Shown here one piece after another: positions 8,993 to 18,100 of a stretch of DNA of 64,000 nucleotides. How positions within the stretch are numbered: position 1 is the first letter of the stretch; every line of letters begins with the position of its first letter. Under the pieces are notes generated by a model. That model did not search any database. It saw nothing but the letters and a program-made list of their open reading frames with translations, and was not told the DNA's origin. The translations under genes and the position numbers were made by a program. The stretch is from Pseudoselenomonas ruminantium (lineage in GTDB: Bacteria; Bacillota; Negativicutes; Selenomonadales; Selenomonadaceae): NCBI GenBank assembly GCA_015058625.1, contig SVCA01000003.1, forward strand, positions 124,001-188,000. Direction: 5' to 3'.

Positions 8993-9136
8993 TTGTCATT
9001 ACATGAAATATTACTGGGGTATGTCGTCTTTATTTTGCTGTGTCTGGTCTGGGTGACGTTCAGTCTGGCTAAGGATTATCAGCGGAAAAATCACTATCTG
9101 CTCTTGGAATTACGGCGGTTAAAAAGCCATGGTTAA
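8993..9136 (+). CDS. small single-pass membrane protein (47 residues), hypothetical
   Basis: Frame from TTG at 8993, preceded by a G-rich Shine-Dalgarno-like stretch (GGGATGGGGGGA), to TAA at 9134-9136. The product begins MSLHEILLGYVVFILLCLVW, has one transmembrane helix (about residues 7-25) and ends in a basic tail with RRLKSH. It is followed within 15 nt by an intrinsic terminator, which supports a real transcription unit. No family recognised; the TTG start and size make it uncertain. Confidence 0.5.
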   Translation: MSLHEILLGYVVFILLCLVWVTFSLAKDYQRKNHYLLLELRRLKSHG

Positions 9137-9148
9137 TAGCGCATTTGA

Positions 9149-9177
9149 AAAAGCAGGGCCAATCCAGCCCTGCTTTT
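9149..9177. terminator. bidirectional terminator between small ORF and ilvD
   Basis: Perfect 11-nt arms AAAAGCAGGGC / GCCCTGCTTTT with a 7-nt loop; A- and T-tracts on each side suit termination of the plus-strand small gene and the minus-strand ilvD. Confidence 0.85.
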
Positions 9178-9184
9178 CTTGTAC

Positions 9185-10837
9185 TTATTTTACCACAGCC
9201 CCGGTGCTTGCCGAAGTGGTCATGCGCGCATAGCGTGCCAGATAACCGTGCTTAATTTTCGGCTCCGGCTTCTGCCAGTTGGCACGGCGCTTCGCCAGTT
9301 CTTCATCGCTGACATTGAGTTCGAGCTTGCGGTTCGGAATGTCAATGGTGATTTCATCCCCATCTTCGATGAGCGCAATGGGGCCGCCCTCCATAGCTTC
9401 GGGAGAAACATGACCAACGCAGGCCCCCTGGCTGGCACCGCTGAAACGGCCGTCGGTAATCAGGCCGACTTTGAGGCCACGGCCCGTGATAACCGCCGTG
9501 GGATTGAGCATTTCCTGCATGCCGGGGCCGCCCTTGGGGCCTTCGTAGCGGATAACCACCACATCACCGTCATGGATTTCGCCATTCATAATGGCATCGC
9601 AGGCCGCAGGTTCCGAATCGTAGCACTTGGCCTTGCCGGTATAAGTCAGCATATCCTCTGCCACAGCCGAAGCCTTGACCACGGCATAGTCCGGTGCCAG
9701 ATTGCCCTTGAGTACAGCAATGCCACCTTCCGGACGGTAAGGCGCCTCCACCGAGTGAATCACCGTATTATCTTCCACCGGCGTATTCTTGATTCTATCG
9801 CCCATGGTGCCCGTCACCGTCAGGGCATCGAGATGAATCAGATTCTTCTTGGACAATTCGTTCATCACGGCCGAAATGCCGCCCGCTTCGTTGAGGTCTA
9901 CCATATGATGCTTGCCCGCCGGGCTGAGTTTGGCAATGTACGGCGTGCGGCGGGAAATCTCATCAAAGAGCGGTGCCGGAATCTCAATACCTGCTTCATG
10001 GGCAATGGCCGTGAGGTGCAGCACCGTATTGGAAGAACCGCCAATCGCCATATCCACCGTGATGGCATTTTCAAAGGCCTTCTTGGTCAAAATATCACGG
10101 GGACGAATGTTGTTCTTCAAGAGTTCCATCACTACTGCTCCGGCGCGTTTGGCGAGCAGACGGCGGCCACCCGTGTAAGCTGCCGGAATCGTACCGTTGC
10201 CCGGAAGTGCCATTCCCAGCACTTCCGACAGGGAGTTCATGGTGTTAGCCGTGAAGAGCCCTGCGCAGGAGCCGCAGCCCGGGCAGCATTTTGCTTCCAA
10301 GTCTTCCATTTCCTCAGCCGTCATATCGCCAGCCGCAAATTTACCGGCTGCTTCAAAGGCCTGACTGACACTGACATCGCGGCCCTTATAACGGCCGGGC
10401 AGCATGGGGCCGCCGGAAACCACAACGGCAGGAATGTTGAGGCGGGCAGCCGCCATCAGCATACCGGGCACAACCTTGTCACAGTTCGGAATCAGAATCA
10501 ACGCATCAAAACCGGAAGCCATAGTCACTGCTTCCACAGAATCAGCGATAAGTTCCCGGCTGGCCAGCGAGTATTTCATGCCCGTATGGCCCATGGCGAT
10601 ACCATCGCAGACACCGATGGCCGGAAATTCAATGGGCGTACCGCCAGCAGTTGCTACACCGAGCTTGGCCGCTTCCGCAATCTCCCGCAGATGAATATGT
10701 CCGGGAATAATTTCATTGAAGGAGTTGCAAATACCAATAAGCGGCTTGTTGAGATCCTCCGGGCCATAGCCATTGGCATGAAACAGGGAACGGTGGGCGC
10801 AGCGGGTAGCGCCTTTTTTTACATTATCGCTAATCAT
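9185..10837 (-). CDS. ilvD: dihydroxy-acid dehydratase
   Basis: Fe-S dehydratase making 2-keto acids in valine/isoleucine synthesis. 550 residues, full length. Cluster and active-site motifs are present: [29 protein letters not shown], and [18 protein letters not shown]; the C-terminal part has the [19 protein letters not shown] signature. It stands alone, with no other ilv or leu genes in the window, and its upstream region holds a tandem TTGTAAA-type repeat also found before the lactate dehydrogenase gene. Confidence 0.97.
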   Translation of the reverse strand: MISDNVKKGATRCAHRSLFHANGYGPEDLNKPLIGICNSFNEIIPGHIHLREIAEAAKLGVATAGGTPIEFPAIGVCDGIAMGHTGMKYSLASRELIADSVEAVTMASGFDALILIPNCDKVVPGMLMAAARLNIPAVVVSGGPMLPGRYKGRDVSVSQAFEAAGKFAAGDMTAEEMEDLEAKCCPGCGSCAGLFTANTMNSLSEVLGMALPGNGTIPAAYTGGRRLLAKRAGAVVMELLKNNIRPRDILTKKAFENAITVDMAIGGSSNTVLHLTAIAHEAGIEIPAPLFDEISRRTPYIAKLSPAGKHHMVDLNEAGGISAVMNELSKKNLIHLDALTVTGTMGDRIKNTPVEDNTVIHSVEAPYRPEGGIAVLKGNLAPDYAVVKASAVAEDMLTYTGKAKCYDSEPAACDAIMNGEIHDGDVVVIRYEGPKGGPGMQEMLNPTAVITGRGLKVGLITDGRFSGASQGACVGHVSPEAMEGGPIALIEDGDEITIDIPNRKLELNVSDEELAKRRANWQKPEPKIKHGYLARYARMTTSASTGAVVK

Positions 10838-10872
10838 TCTTCCACTCTCCTAAGTACCAAGATACAAATATA

Positions 10873-10896
10873 GTTACAAGTTTACAACTTTACAAC
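10873..10896 (-). promoter_or_regulatory. tandem TTGTAAA repeats upstream of ilvD
   Basis: Read on the minus strand, TTGTAAA, TTGTAAA and TTGTAAC follow each other at exact 8-nt spacing. The embedded 13-mer (plus strand TTACAAGTTTACA, 10874-10886) recurs twice upstream of the gene at 47815-48774. Probably a regulator-binding array; the regulator is unknown. Confidence 0.45.
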
Positions 10897-10914
10897 AGTT
10901 TTGGCAACCCCTTT

Positions 10915-10990
10915 ATCCTTCCCCTTGAGGGGGCGCTATATAGGCGCGGGAGTCCGGTGGACTCCCCGGGAGGTGGCAGCCGCAGGCTGA
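10915..10990. repeat. short palindromic intergenic repeat remnant
   Basis: GC-rich stretch made of adjacent small hairpins: CCCCTTGAGGGGG, GGAGTCC-GGT-GGACTCC and CAGCC-GCA-GGCTG, ending in GACAGATGAGGTGTC. The layout resembles dispersed palindromic repeats seen in many Firmicutes genomes; only one copy is in this window. Confidence 0.45.
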
Positions 10991-11008
10991 CAGATGAGGT
11001 GTCTTCCT

Positions 11009-11545
11009 TCAAAATTCAATTCCTTTTTGTGCCTTAATGCCCTTTTGATACGGATGCTTAATCTCCTTCATCTCTGTGACCAAATCCGCTTGCTCAATCA
11101 GAGAATCGCAGGCATCCCGCCCTGTCATCACCAGATGCAAATCCTCCGGCCGCATATCGAGAAGTTCCAGCATATCCTGTTCGGCAATCAGCTCGTACTT
11201 CACAGCGTAGTTGATTTCATCGAGAATAATCAAATCCCATTTGCCGCTCTGGATTTCTTCTTTGGCCCGCTTCAGCGTTTCCTGTGCCGCAGCCTTATGT
11301 TCCTCCTGCGTCGTCGGCCCCTTATTGGTGAAGCCCAAGCCTCCCTGGTCAATCTCGATGCGGTCATCCACGTTTTTCAGCGTCTCAATGGTCTTGAGCT
11401 CTCCATAGGTGCAGCCGCCTTTGATAAACTGCAGGATAAGCACCCGGAAGCCATCGCCCCAGGCGCGGATAGCCAAGCCCAATGCCGCGGTTGTCTTGCC
11501 TTTGCCGTTGCCCGTATGTACAATTACCAAACCTTGCTTTTTCAT
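11009..11545 (-). CDS. cobO: cob(I)yrinic acid a,c-diamide adenosyltransferase (CobA/CobO/BtuR type)
   Basis: Transfers the 5'-deoxyadenosyl group from ATP to reduced corrinoids. About 178 residues: P-loop HTGNGKGKTTAALGLAIR at the N-terminus, then FIKGGCTYGE, a Walker-B-like DLIILDEINYAVKY and the MTGRDA block typical of the family. I chose ATG at 11545, 7 nt after AGGTGA; a GTG two codons upstream is too close to that site. No other cobalamin genes are near, so it may serve salvage or a dispersed pathway. Confidence 0.94.
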   Translation of the reverse strand: MKKQGLVIVHTGNGKGKTTAALGLAIRAWGDGFRVLILQFIKGGCTYGELKTIETLKNVDDRIEIDQGGLGFTNKGPTTQEEHKAAAQETLKRAKEEIQSGKWDLIILDEINYAVKYELIAEQDMLELLDMRPEDLHLVMTGRDACDSLIEQADLVTEMKEIKHPYQKGIKAQKGIEF

Positions 11546-11630
11546 TTCCACATCACCTCAAAAATATGCTATACTAATTACTATAATTATACGATAAAAG
11601 AAAAAATCCTGTTAATGTTGGTGTTATTTT

Positions 11631-13253
11631 ATGAAGAAATTTTTACTATTTACTCTTATCATATTAGGTTTTACCATCTTATCGGCTTTCATGGCGGAAA
11701 AAACCGACGTCTTGGGCTTGCGGAACATGACGCTTTCCGCCTCCTTTGACGAGACGAAGGATGGCAAGCTGACCCTGTCCTGGGACCCGCTGCCCTATCC
11801 CTGCTTCTACAAGGTGGAAACCTATAGCCCCACCACTGGTCTGGTCGAAGGCGAGCCGGAGTCAAAGTTCTGGGGCAGCAACATCACCATGAAGGCTTCG
11901 CTGGAATTGCCCAGCAGTGCCATTCCCATGAGCTACCGCGTAACGGCTTACGGCATGTTTGGTCAGCTCACGGACCCTTCTGCGCCCATAGCTAATCCCA
12001 TCCACAGCAAAAATCCGGTAAGCCCCAGCATAATTTACCACTACAAGGAAGATACCCCTGCCAGCCTCATGCCTTTTTTGGTTTGGCATTCGGTGCCCAA
12101 CGCCGTATGCTATGAGGTGGAACTTTTGGCAGGCAAACCCGCGCAGGAAGGTGGCACTGCTCCGGACAAAGCCAATCATCTGGAAAGCACCCAGCTGATT
12201 TTCACCAATGGCTGGCAGGCCAACCTCAAGAAATATGCCAACCGCAAATTCATCTACTGGCGGGTGCGGGCGCTGGATATTCACCATCAGCCCATCGGGG
12301 AATTTTCGCCAGCGGAAGAACTCTACATCGACCCCAATCTTCCGCAGCCCAACCATCCCCTCTTAAACGAATTCGACCAGATGCCGAACTTCGAGATGCC
12401 CATCTATCCTGTCTACCAGTGGATTCCCTTAAACGGGGTTGAGCGTTACGAAGTCGAGCTGATGATTCATCCTCCCGCCAAAGAAAACGACAATGTGCCG
12501 ACAGCCGATGCCGCATGGCGCAAGGTGGTCAATTCAGCCACGGCCTGCTACGACGAATACCCGCGCCCCTACGCCGGTGATTACTACTGGCGGGTACGGG
12601 GAATTGACAAGTCAGGCAAACCCGTCGGCGTCTGGTCAGACACTGCCCACTTCGTGGTCAAACAGCAGCCCGAGCGGGTGCCTGTGGCCGTATTAGGCGA
12701 CAGCATCACCCACGGTGGCGGCGCGGTTTCCAACTCACCGGCGGCGCTGGAATACAGCTACACTACCTACTTTGATTTCCCTTGCCTGAATCTCGGGCGC
12801 AGCGGCGATACCTCCACCATGACACTCCAGCGTTTTGACCAGGATGTACTGCCCTACAAGCCGCTGAATCTCTTGATTCTCACCGGCACCAACAGCCTGC
12901 GGGCAGGCAGCATCAACCCGGATATCATCATCAATGACCTGAACGCTATCAAAGCAAAATGCGAGGCCAACGACATCCGCCCCATTTTCCTGACCCTGAT
13001 GCCCGTAAATCCGGCCAATATCCAATTCGCCTTCCATACGGCTACGGATAAGCAATGGAAGGCCAAACTCCAGCAGGTCAACAACTGGGTGCGCAATCAG
13101 CCCTACTTCATCGACCTGGAACCCTACTTCTACGACAAGAGCCGTCAGGTTATGGACACCAGCTTTTCCATTGACGGCCTCCACCCGGATGTGCGGGGCA
13201 AAATGCTGATGGGTGAAATCATCAATCAGCACAAAGATGTTTTCCGCAAATAA
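11631..13253 (+). CDS. secreted or membrane-anchored SGNH/GDSL hydrolase with N-terminal fibronectin-like repeats
   Basis: 540 residues. An N-terminal hydrophobic helix (about 4-22) acts as signal peptide or anchor. Residues 30-350 hold three beta-rich segments with the repeated pattern LSW..P....Y.VE / YWRVRA.D, like fibronectin type III modules. The C-terminal catalytic domain has SGNH blocks: AVLGDSITHGG (Ser), NLGRSGDT (Gly), LTGTNSL (Asn) and DGLHPD (Asp/His). It probably removes ester groups from an extracytoplasmic glycan or lipid; the substrate cannot be read. Divergent from cobO and followed by a terminator. Confidence 0.82.
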   Translation: MKKFLLFTLIILGFTILSAFMAEKTDVLGLRNMTLSASFDETKDGKLTLSWDPLPYPCFYKVETYSPTTGLVEGEPESKFWGSNITMKASLELPSSAIPMSYRVTAYGMFGQLTDPSAPIANPIHSKNPVSPSIIYHYKEDTPASLMPFLVWHSVPNAVCYEVELLAGKPAQEGGTAPDKANHLESTQLIFTNGWQANLKKYANRKFIYWRVRALDIHHQPIGEFSPAEELYIDPNLPQPNHPLLNEFDQMPNFEMPIYPVYQWIPLNGVERYEVELMIHPPAKENDNVPTADAAWRKVVNSATACYDEYPRPYAGDYYWRVRGIDKSGKPVGVWSDTAHFVVKQQPERVPVAVLGDSITHGGGAVSNSPAALEYSYTTYFDFPCLNLGRSGDTSTMTLQRFDQDVLPYKPLNLLILTGTNSLRAGSINPDIIINDLNAIKAKCEANDIRPIFLTLMPVNPANIQFAFHTATDKQWKAKLQQVNNWVRNQPYFIDLEPYFYDKSRQVMDTSFSIDGLHPDVRGKMLMGEIINQHKDVFRK

Positions 13254-13261
13254 TCGACAGC

Positions 13262-13308
13262 AAAAAAGCGATTTGACATGTCAAAATCTGACAAGTCAAA
13301 TCGCTTTT
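13262..13308 (+). terminator. terminator after SGNH hydrolase, built of TGACNNGTCA units
   Basis: AAAAGCGATTTGAC pairs with GTCAAATCGCTTTT. The arms and loop contain two self-complementary units, TGACATGTCA (13274-13283) and TGACAAGTCA (13289-13298), 15 nt apart. Being near-symmetric it can also terminate the convergent tpsB. Confidence 0.75.
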
Positions 13309-13318
13309 CTTTTGCCGA

Positions 13319-15019
13319 TTAGAAATATACGCCGCCGCGAATCCAGAAGTGACCGTTCGAACTGCTGGTATCAGAAGTCGGAAGGTCATTGCTAAGCCGC
13401 CAAGCGTAATCGGTGCGGATAAACCAATCCTGGTAGCGGGAGAAAATCAGGCCCAGGCCTGCCCCTTCCAAATGACGGTAATAGTCACCGTCCGGAGACA
13501 TACGCAGCACGCCGCCATGGTCGAAATAAGCGGCCAGCTGCAGCTGCTTGTCCTGCTGCTTGAGCGGAATCAGATAGCGCAGCTCCGCCCGCGTAATATA
13601 GCCGCGGTCACCGGATGCTTCACTGGCTGGATATGCCCGGACACCATTAATGCCACCTAAGCTCATGCGCTCGGAAGAATCGAGACGGTCCTTTGCATAC
13701 TGCCCTCTCGCCGAGAGCAGCAGATAGAGGCGCGGGGTCAAATCCTGACGGCGCAGAATGTTCCCCTTAATCTTCCAATAGCCGCCTTCCGTGGAGCCGT
13801 CCGTCAAACCATGTTTTGAGAAGCCAACGGAACCCCACTTATTTTCCACACGCCAGAAGGTACTGCCGTAATGGTCGGTTTCATCACCGTAGAAGGCCAG
13901 AATACCGGCATGGCCGTACTTATCATCCACAGTATCGGCAAAGGCTCTATACTCATCCTTTAAGCTGCTGTACTCATAACGTGCGCCTACATAGAGATTG
14001 TTCTTCTGGCTGCGGCGGATAGCATAGTCAAGGCCCACATTCGTAATGCGCGCCGTACCCACAGCATCCAGATTTTCAAATTCCTTGCCCATGCTATAGC
14101 TCAAAGAATTGTACCCCACAGAAGCCTTCAAACCGTCCGTTGCCACGGGGATGGTATAGTTGAACCCGTAGTTATAGAGGTGGCTCCCCGTAAGCAGACC
14201 GCCCACGGCAAAATGGTCACCTTCATGGGCCAGATTCAGGAAATCGTAATCCACGCCCAATTCATAGTAGCCCGTATGGCGGTTGCCATAGTTATCCACC
14301 GTAACAAGGCCCTGCTTGCCCTTGTGCTTGTTAAGATCAATCTCCACATGCACCGTGCCTGGCTCGGAACCCTGCGACAGCACAGCCTTGGCATCTGCGC
14401 CTGCCAAATCCGAGAGCAGCCAGATAGCACGCTGCAGTTTTGCCTTGGTCAGGTATTCGCCCTGTTTTAAGCAACGCACTTCCCGTTCCACGGCCGAATC
14501 ATGGATGGACGTATGGTTGCGGACGGTGAGCTTATCGAACCGGCCGACTTCCACGGCATACTCCACAATGCCGTTGGTAATCTTCTGCACCGGCAGATAA
14601 ACACGTACAGCCACATAGCCACGGTCACGGAAATACGCCGACAAATCATCAGCGCCCGCTTCCAAATCCCGGAAGGACAGAAGCTGATTCTTGCGCTTGT
14701 CAAGAACTGCCAACAGTTTTTCCTCGGGGAAAATATCCTGCCCGGAAACCTTGAAGCCTTTGACTTCAACTTTGAGTTCATCCGGCAAATCCAGTGCCGG
14801 ACGGGAATCCGGCACGGAAACAGAAGCCTTGTCTTTCTTGTCCATATCCTTGCCTGCTTGACGCGCTTCATTCACCTCTGTAACCAACTCACCTGACGTA
14901 GGCGGTTCCACCGAAGGAGCTGCTTCAGCACCATTCAGGGGAAGTCCCCCCATAACCGTTGCCAGTAAAACAGCTTTAGAAATATTTTTGATACTGCTTC
15001 TTCTTGTATTTATCAACAA
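13319..15019 (-). CDS. TpsB outer-membrane transporter (ShlB/FhaC/HecB family)
   Basis: Outer-membrane beta-barrel that secretes the cognate TpsA. 566 residues: signal peptide (cleavage likely after GAEA near residue 33), a linker, POTRA domains (about 80-225, beginning VEVKGFKVSGQDIFP and including FRDRGYVAVRVYLP), then a barrel of alternating strands. The barrel holds the motif RMSLGGINGVRAYPASEASG, matching the VRGY-type family motif, and ends with an aromatic residue (GGVYF). Start is probably TTG at 15019, about 11 nt after GGAAGG. It lies directly downstream of tpsA. Direct evidence for an outer membrane. Confidence 0.9.
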   Translation of the reverse strand: MLINTRRSSIKNISKAVLLATVMGGLPLNGAEAAPSVEPPTSGELVTEVNEARQAGKDMDKKDKASVSVPDSRPALDLPDELKVEVKGFKVSGQDIFPEEKLLAVLDKRKNQLLSFRDLEAGADDLSAYFRDRGYVAVRVYLPVQKITNGIVEYAVEVGRFDKLTVRNHTSIHDSAVEREVRCLKQGEYLTKAKLQRAIWLLSDLAGADAKAVLSQGSEPGTVHVEIDLNKHKGKQGLVTVDNYGNRHTGYYELGVDYDFLNLAHEGDHFAVGGLLTGSHLYNYGFNYTIPVATDGLKASVGYNSLSYSMGKEFENLDAVGTARITNVGLDYAIRRSQKNNLYVGARYEYSSLKDEYRAFADTVDDKYGHAGILAFYGDETDHYGSTFWRVENKWGSVGFSKHGLTDGSTEGGYWKIKGNILRRQDLTPRLYLLLSARGQYAKDRLDSSERMSLGGINGVRAYPASEASGDRGYITRAELRYLIPLKQQDKQLQLAAYFDHGGVLRMSPDGDYYRHLEGAGLGLIFSRYQDWFIRTDYAWRLSNDLPTSDTSSSNGHFWIRGGVYF

Positions 15020-15040
15020 TCTACGCTTCTTCCTTCCCTG

Positions 15041-15173
15041 TTATTTTTCACCTTCACTGGGAGAAACGGTCAGTGCTTCGGCATCGAGAACGATACCATC
15101 ATCACACTCGGCCACCTTTATCTTGCCACTTCTCCCCTGTAAATCTTTGATAATCCCAGCGGCAGCTTTCGCA
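15041..15173 (-). pseudogene. out-of-frame 3' tail of tpsA
   Basis: In the frame adjacent to that of tpsA the sequence reads on as FANNAKAAAGIIKDLQGRSG to a stop at 15041, only 21 nt before the tpsB start, filling the otherwise odd tpsA-tpsB gap. Removing one T from the TTT at about 15183 would join it to the tpsA frame. Either a real inactivation of the tail, a phase-variable site or a sequencing error. Confidence 0.5.
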
Positions 15174-18100
15174 TTATTTGCGAAAGGACTGCACCTCTTT
15201 TTTATTATCAAAATGGGTGTATACACCATCCAAATCATCCAAGGTGATGCCCATTTCCTTGAAGGCGGCAAACAGCGCCTGCGACTCAACTTCCACGTTC
15301 TTAGCCGCATCGCCCGCCTTCAAAACTTTCTTGCCAAAGATATCCACCGGATAGATATCAAAGGTCGAACCATTGTAAGTCAGCTTGAACTTCGCCGTCC
15401 CTGCCTTAGTCTTAATTTCTTTAGCGTACTCACGATACTGATTCTTCGGCTGGTCAGGTTCCGGCAAAACCTTGGCCGTAGGTTCCATCTTCACCTTGTC
15501 CGGGTCAACGGAAACATCATAGGTACCATAGAGCTTAATCTTGCCATTTTCCTCACGGAAGAACGGCAGTTCCGCACTCTGCAAACCTAATACGCGGTCA
15601 GCGCCCGGGTCAGCCTGCTGGGGTGCCGTGGTATAGGATGCAGAACCATCCACATTCGTGGTATCATGCGGGTCAAGCTGAGGTTTGACGTCTTCGGAAT
15701 TGTTGCCGGTTACGGTCAATTTAGCGGTCTTATCCACAACATCGTATCCCCATGCCTTGGCAACATTCGAACCTTTTACATCAATATCGTAGATGCCCAC
15801 ATAAGCCGTAGAGGGATAACCCGCAGAGGTTGTCACACCATCTGTTACCGCACCATCAAGCGTCCTTCTGGCCATAAATTCTGCGTCAATGCCGTCCTTG
15901 AAATTCTGGGTGTATTGACCGCTCAAGCTGTTCTTAACGGCATAGCTATTGCCATAGCCCATATCCGTAAGCGTTTCCCCATAACGCTTGGTCTTGTCAA
16001 AAGCCGTATAAGTGACCGTAGGCGTAGCCTTGAAAATGTACATATCTTTCGTCGTTGCGACACTATCCTGTCCATTCCAGCTCCATAATGCAAACTGATT
16101 GCTGTTCAAATTGCCCAATTTGTTCGTTGGCGCATCCGAATAAACCTTCCAATAATAACCAGCATCTTCGTTCGTATTGAGCGCCTTAGCTGATTCCGCT
16201 ACATTGTTCTCGAAGTTCCCCTGCGCTTTAATGACGATGGAATAATTAGCATCAGCGTTTGTATTTGCAGCAGTTCTAGCCAAAGAAGTTCTAAGCGACG
16301 TGCCTTTCGTACTGGTGATTTTATCAGCGATTTTTACATCCTCACCAGCAGTCAAGGTGATTGTATCTCCGGCAGTGACCGCGTTAGTGGAAACGCTGGC
16401 AGAATCTGATTTAAGGTTCGCCGTACTGCCAACATCTATAAACTTAGTCGCTGTGATATCATTTTGGGCATTGACATCAAGGGCATTGTTTAACTGCACA
16501 GAGCCATTCATATCAACCTTACCTGTGGAGTTAATTGTCATGTTATCCAACTTGCTAAGATTGCCGACGGCCCCCTTTAACCCAACATAACCAGCATTAA
16601 CAGTTAATGATGATGGATATAATTCTGTTTCCACTACATAATAAGAAAGCTTATCACTATTGCTGGAAACATCGTCCCACTTGGAATAAAAATTATTTGC
16701 TCGTACTTCATCTTTATAGGAGGTATAGTTAATCGATAAAGCTGTTTGTGATTTGTCATCATCACCTTTATCATCATTGGGTTCACCAGTAGCAAAATTA
16801 CTATATACCCCATCTACCTTTCTACCATGCGGTTTTTTCATCCAATCCGTATCACTCGTACTTGGATCGCCTCCATATTTTTTATCAGTCTCTATGTTTT
16901 CACCTACGGTCTGCACATAAAAAATCTTGCCCTTCTCATTATCATTGCCATCCGTCCATGCCCAATAGCGAACATACCTGCCATCACTTAACTTATACCA
17001 GCCACCTTTTTTATGCTCCTTATCAGTTGTTGTGTTTGTTTTATCATTTACCAAAGTTACAACATTACCATTATCAAACTTCACTTTTGGCAAACCAGTA
17101 CTACTGTCAATAATAACATTCCCATTGCCATCTGTTTCGACAGCTACTACATGTCCACCCACATAGGCTTCTGATTTATTATTAGTATCCGGTGGAATTG
17201 TAGCTGTAACCACCGCATCTTCTAATGCACCAGTAATGACTGCTAAGTATGATTTTGTACCGTTGCTCCATTTTGCCTTTGCAGCAGCATCAGCCTTACT
17301 CCAACTGGTTTTTGCATGTGACGAAATACTGTACGCATTAGCCGAATTGACTGTACCATCAATAGAAACGTCACCGCTTTTTACCACTTTGCCATTTTCT
17401 GTACGCTGCGTATTAAATTCTACCGTATTTCCCGTAGCCAGCAACAATTCATTGCCGCCTAGTGAAATATTACCACCATTCGTGGATATTTTACGGTCTG
17501 TTGTTTCATTATTGTTTATACGTTTTTCTAATTCTGAATTATTCAACCCGATATACGTACCATTCTTCCCTGTCGTAGTAACATTACCACCATTGGTGCT
17601 AATATTATTGCGCAAAATAACAGCACCATCCGTGCGTGTAGATTTAGTTTTTTCCGAATTATTCGCATTCAATTCTACATCAAGAGCCCCCGCCGTGCTC
17701 GTAATTTCAGCATCCACACTAATATTACGGCCAGCAGTAAGCGTAAGAGCAGTATCCTTTATCGTATTCTCTTTGGCTATTTCTTTGCCAATCGTTATAT
17801 CTGAGTAATAATTATCCTGTAACGGACTTGCTACAATATTTACATTTGTATCACGCAAGGTATTACTAAGGGACGTATTGCTGATTTTGGCATTATCCTT
17901 GCTATCATCGTTGATTACTACATTGGTGCTAAGAACATTGAACGTTCCAACCTGACCATCATTGGCGCTGGCATGCGTTTGGGCATTTTTTTCTACTTTT
18001 ACCTTATCACCGGCAAGATTTACATCACCCAGCAATACCATATTGCCAGCATTATCCTTATAAATTCTGTTAGCGGCTGAAACTTTCTCGTTATTGACTA

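Noticed and set aside
9179..10873. 564-codon open frame antisense to ilvD
   Set aside because: Codon-shadow; the minus strand encodes full-length dihydroxy-acid dehydratase with all motifs.
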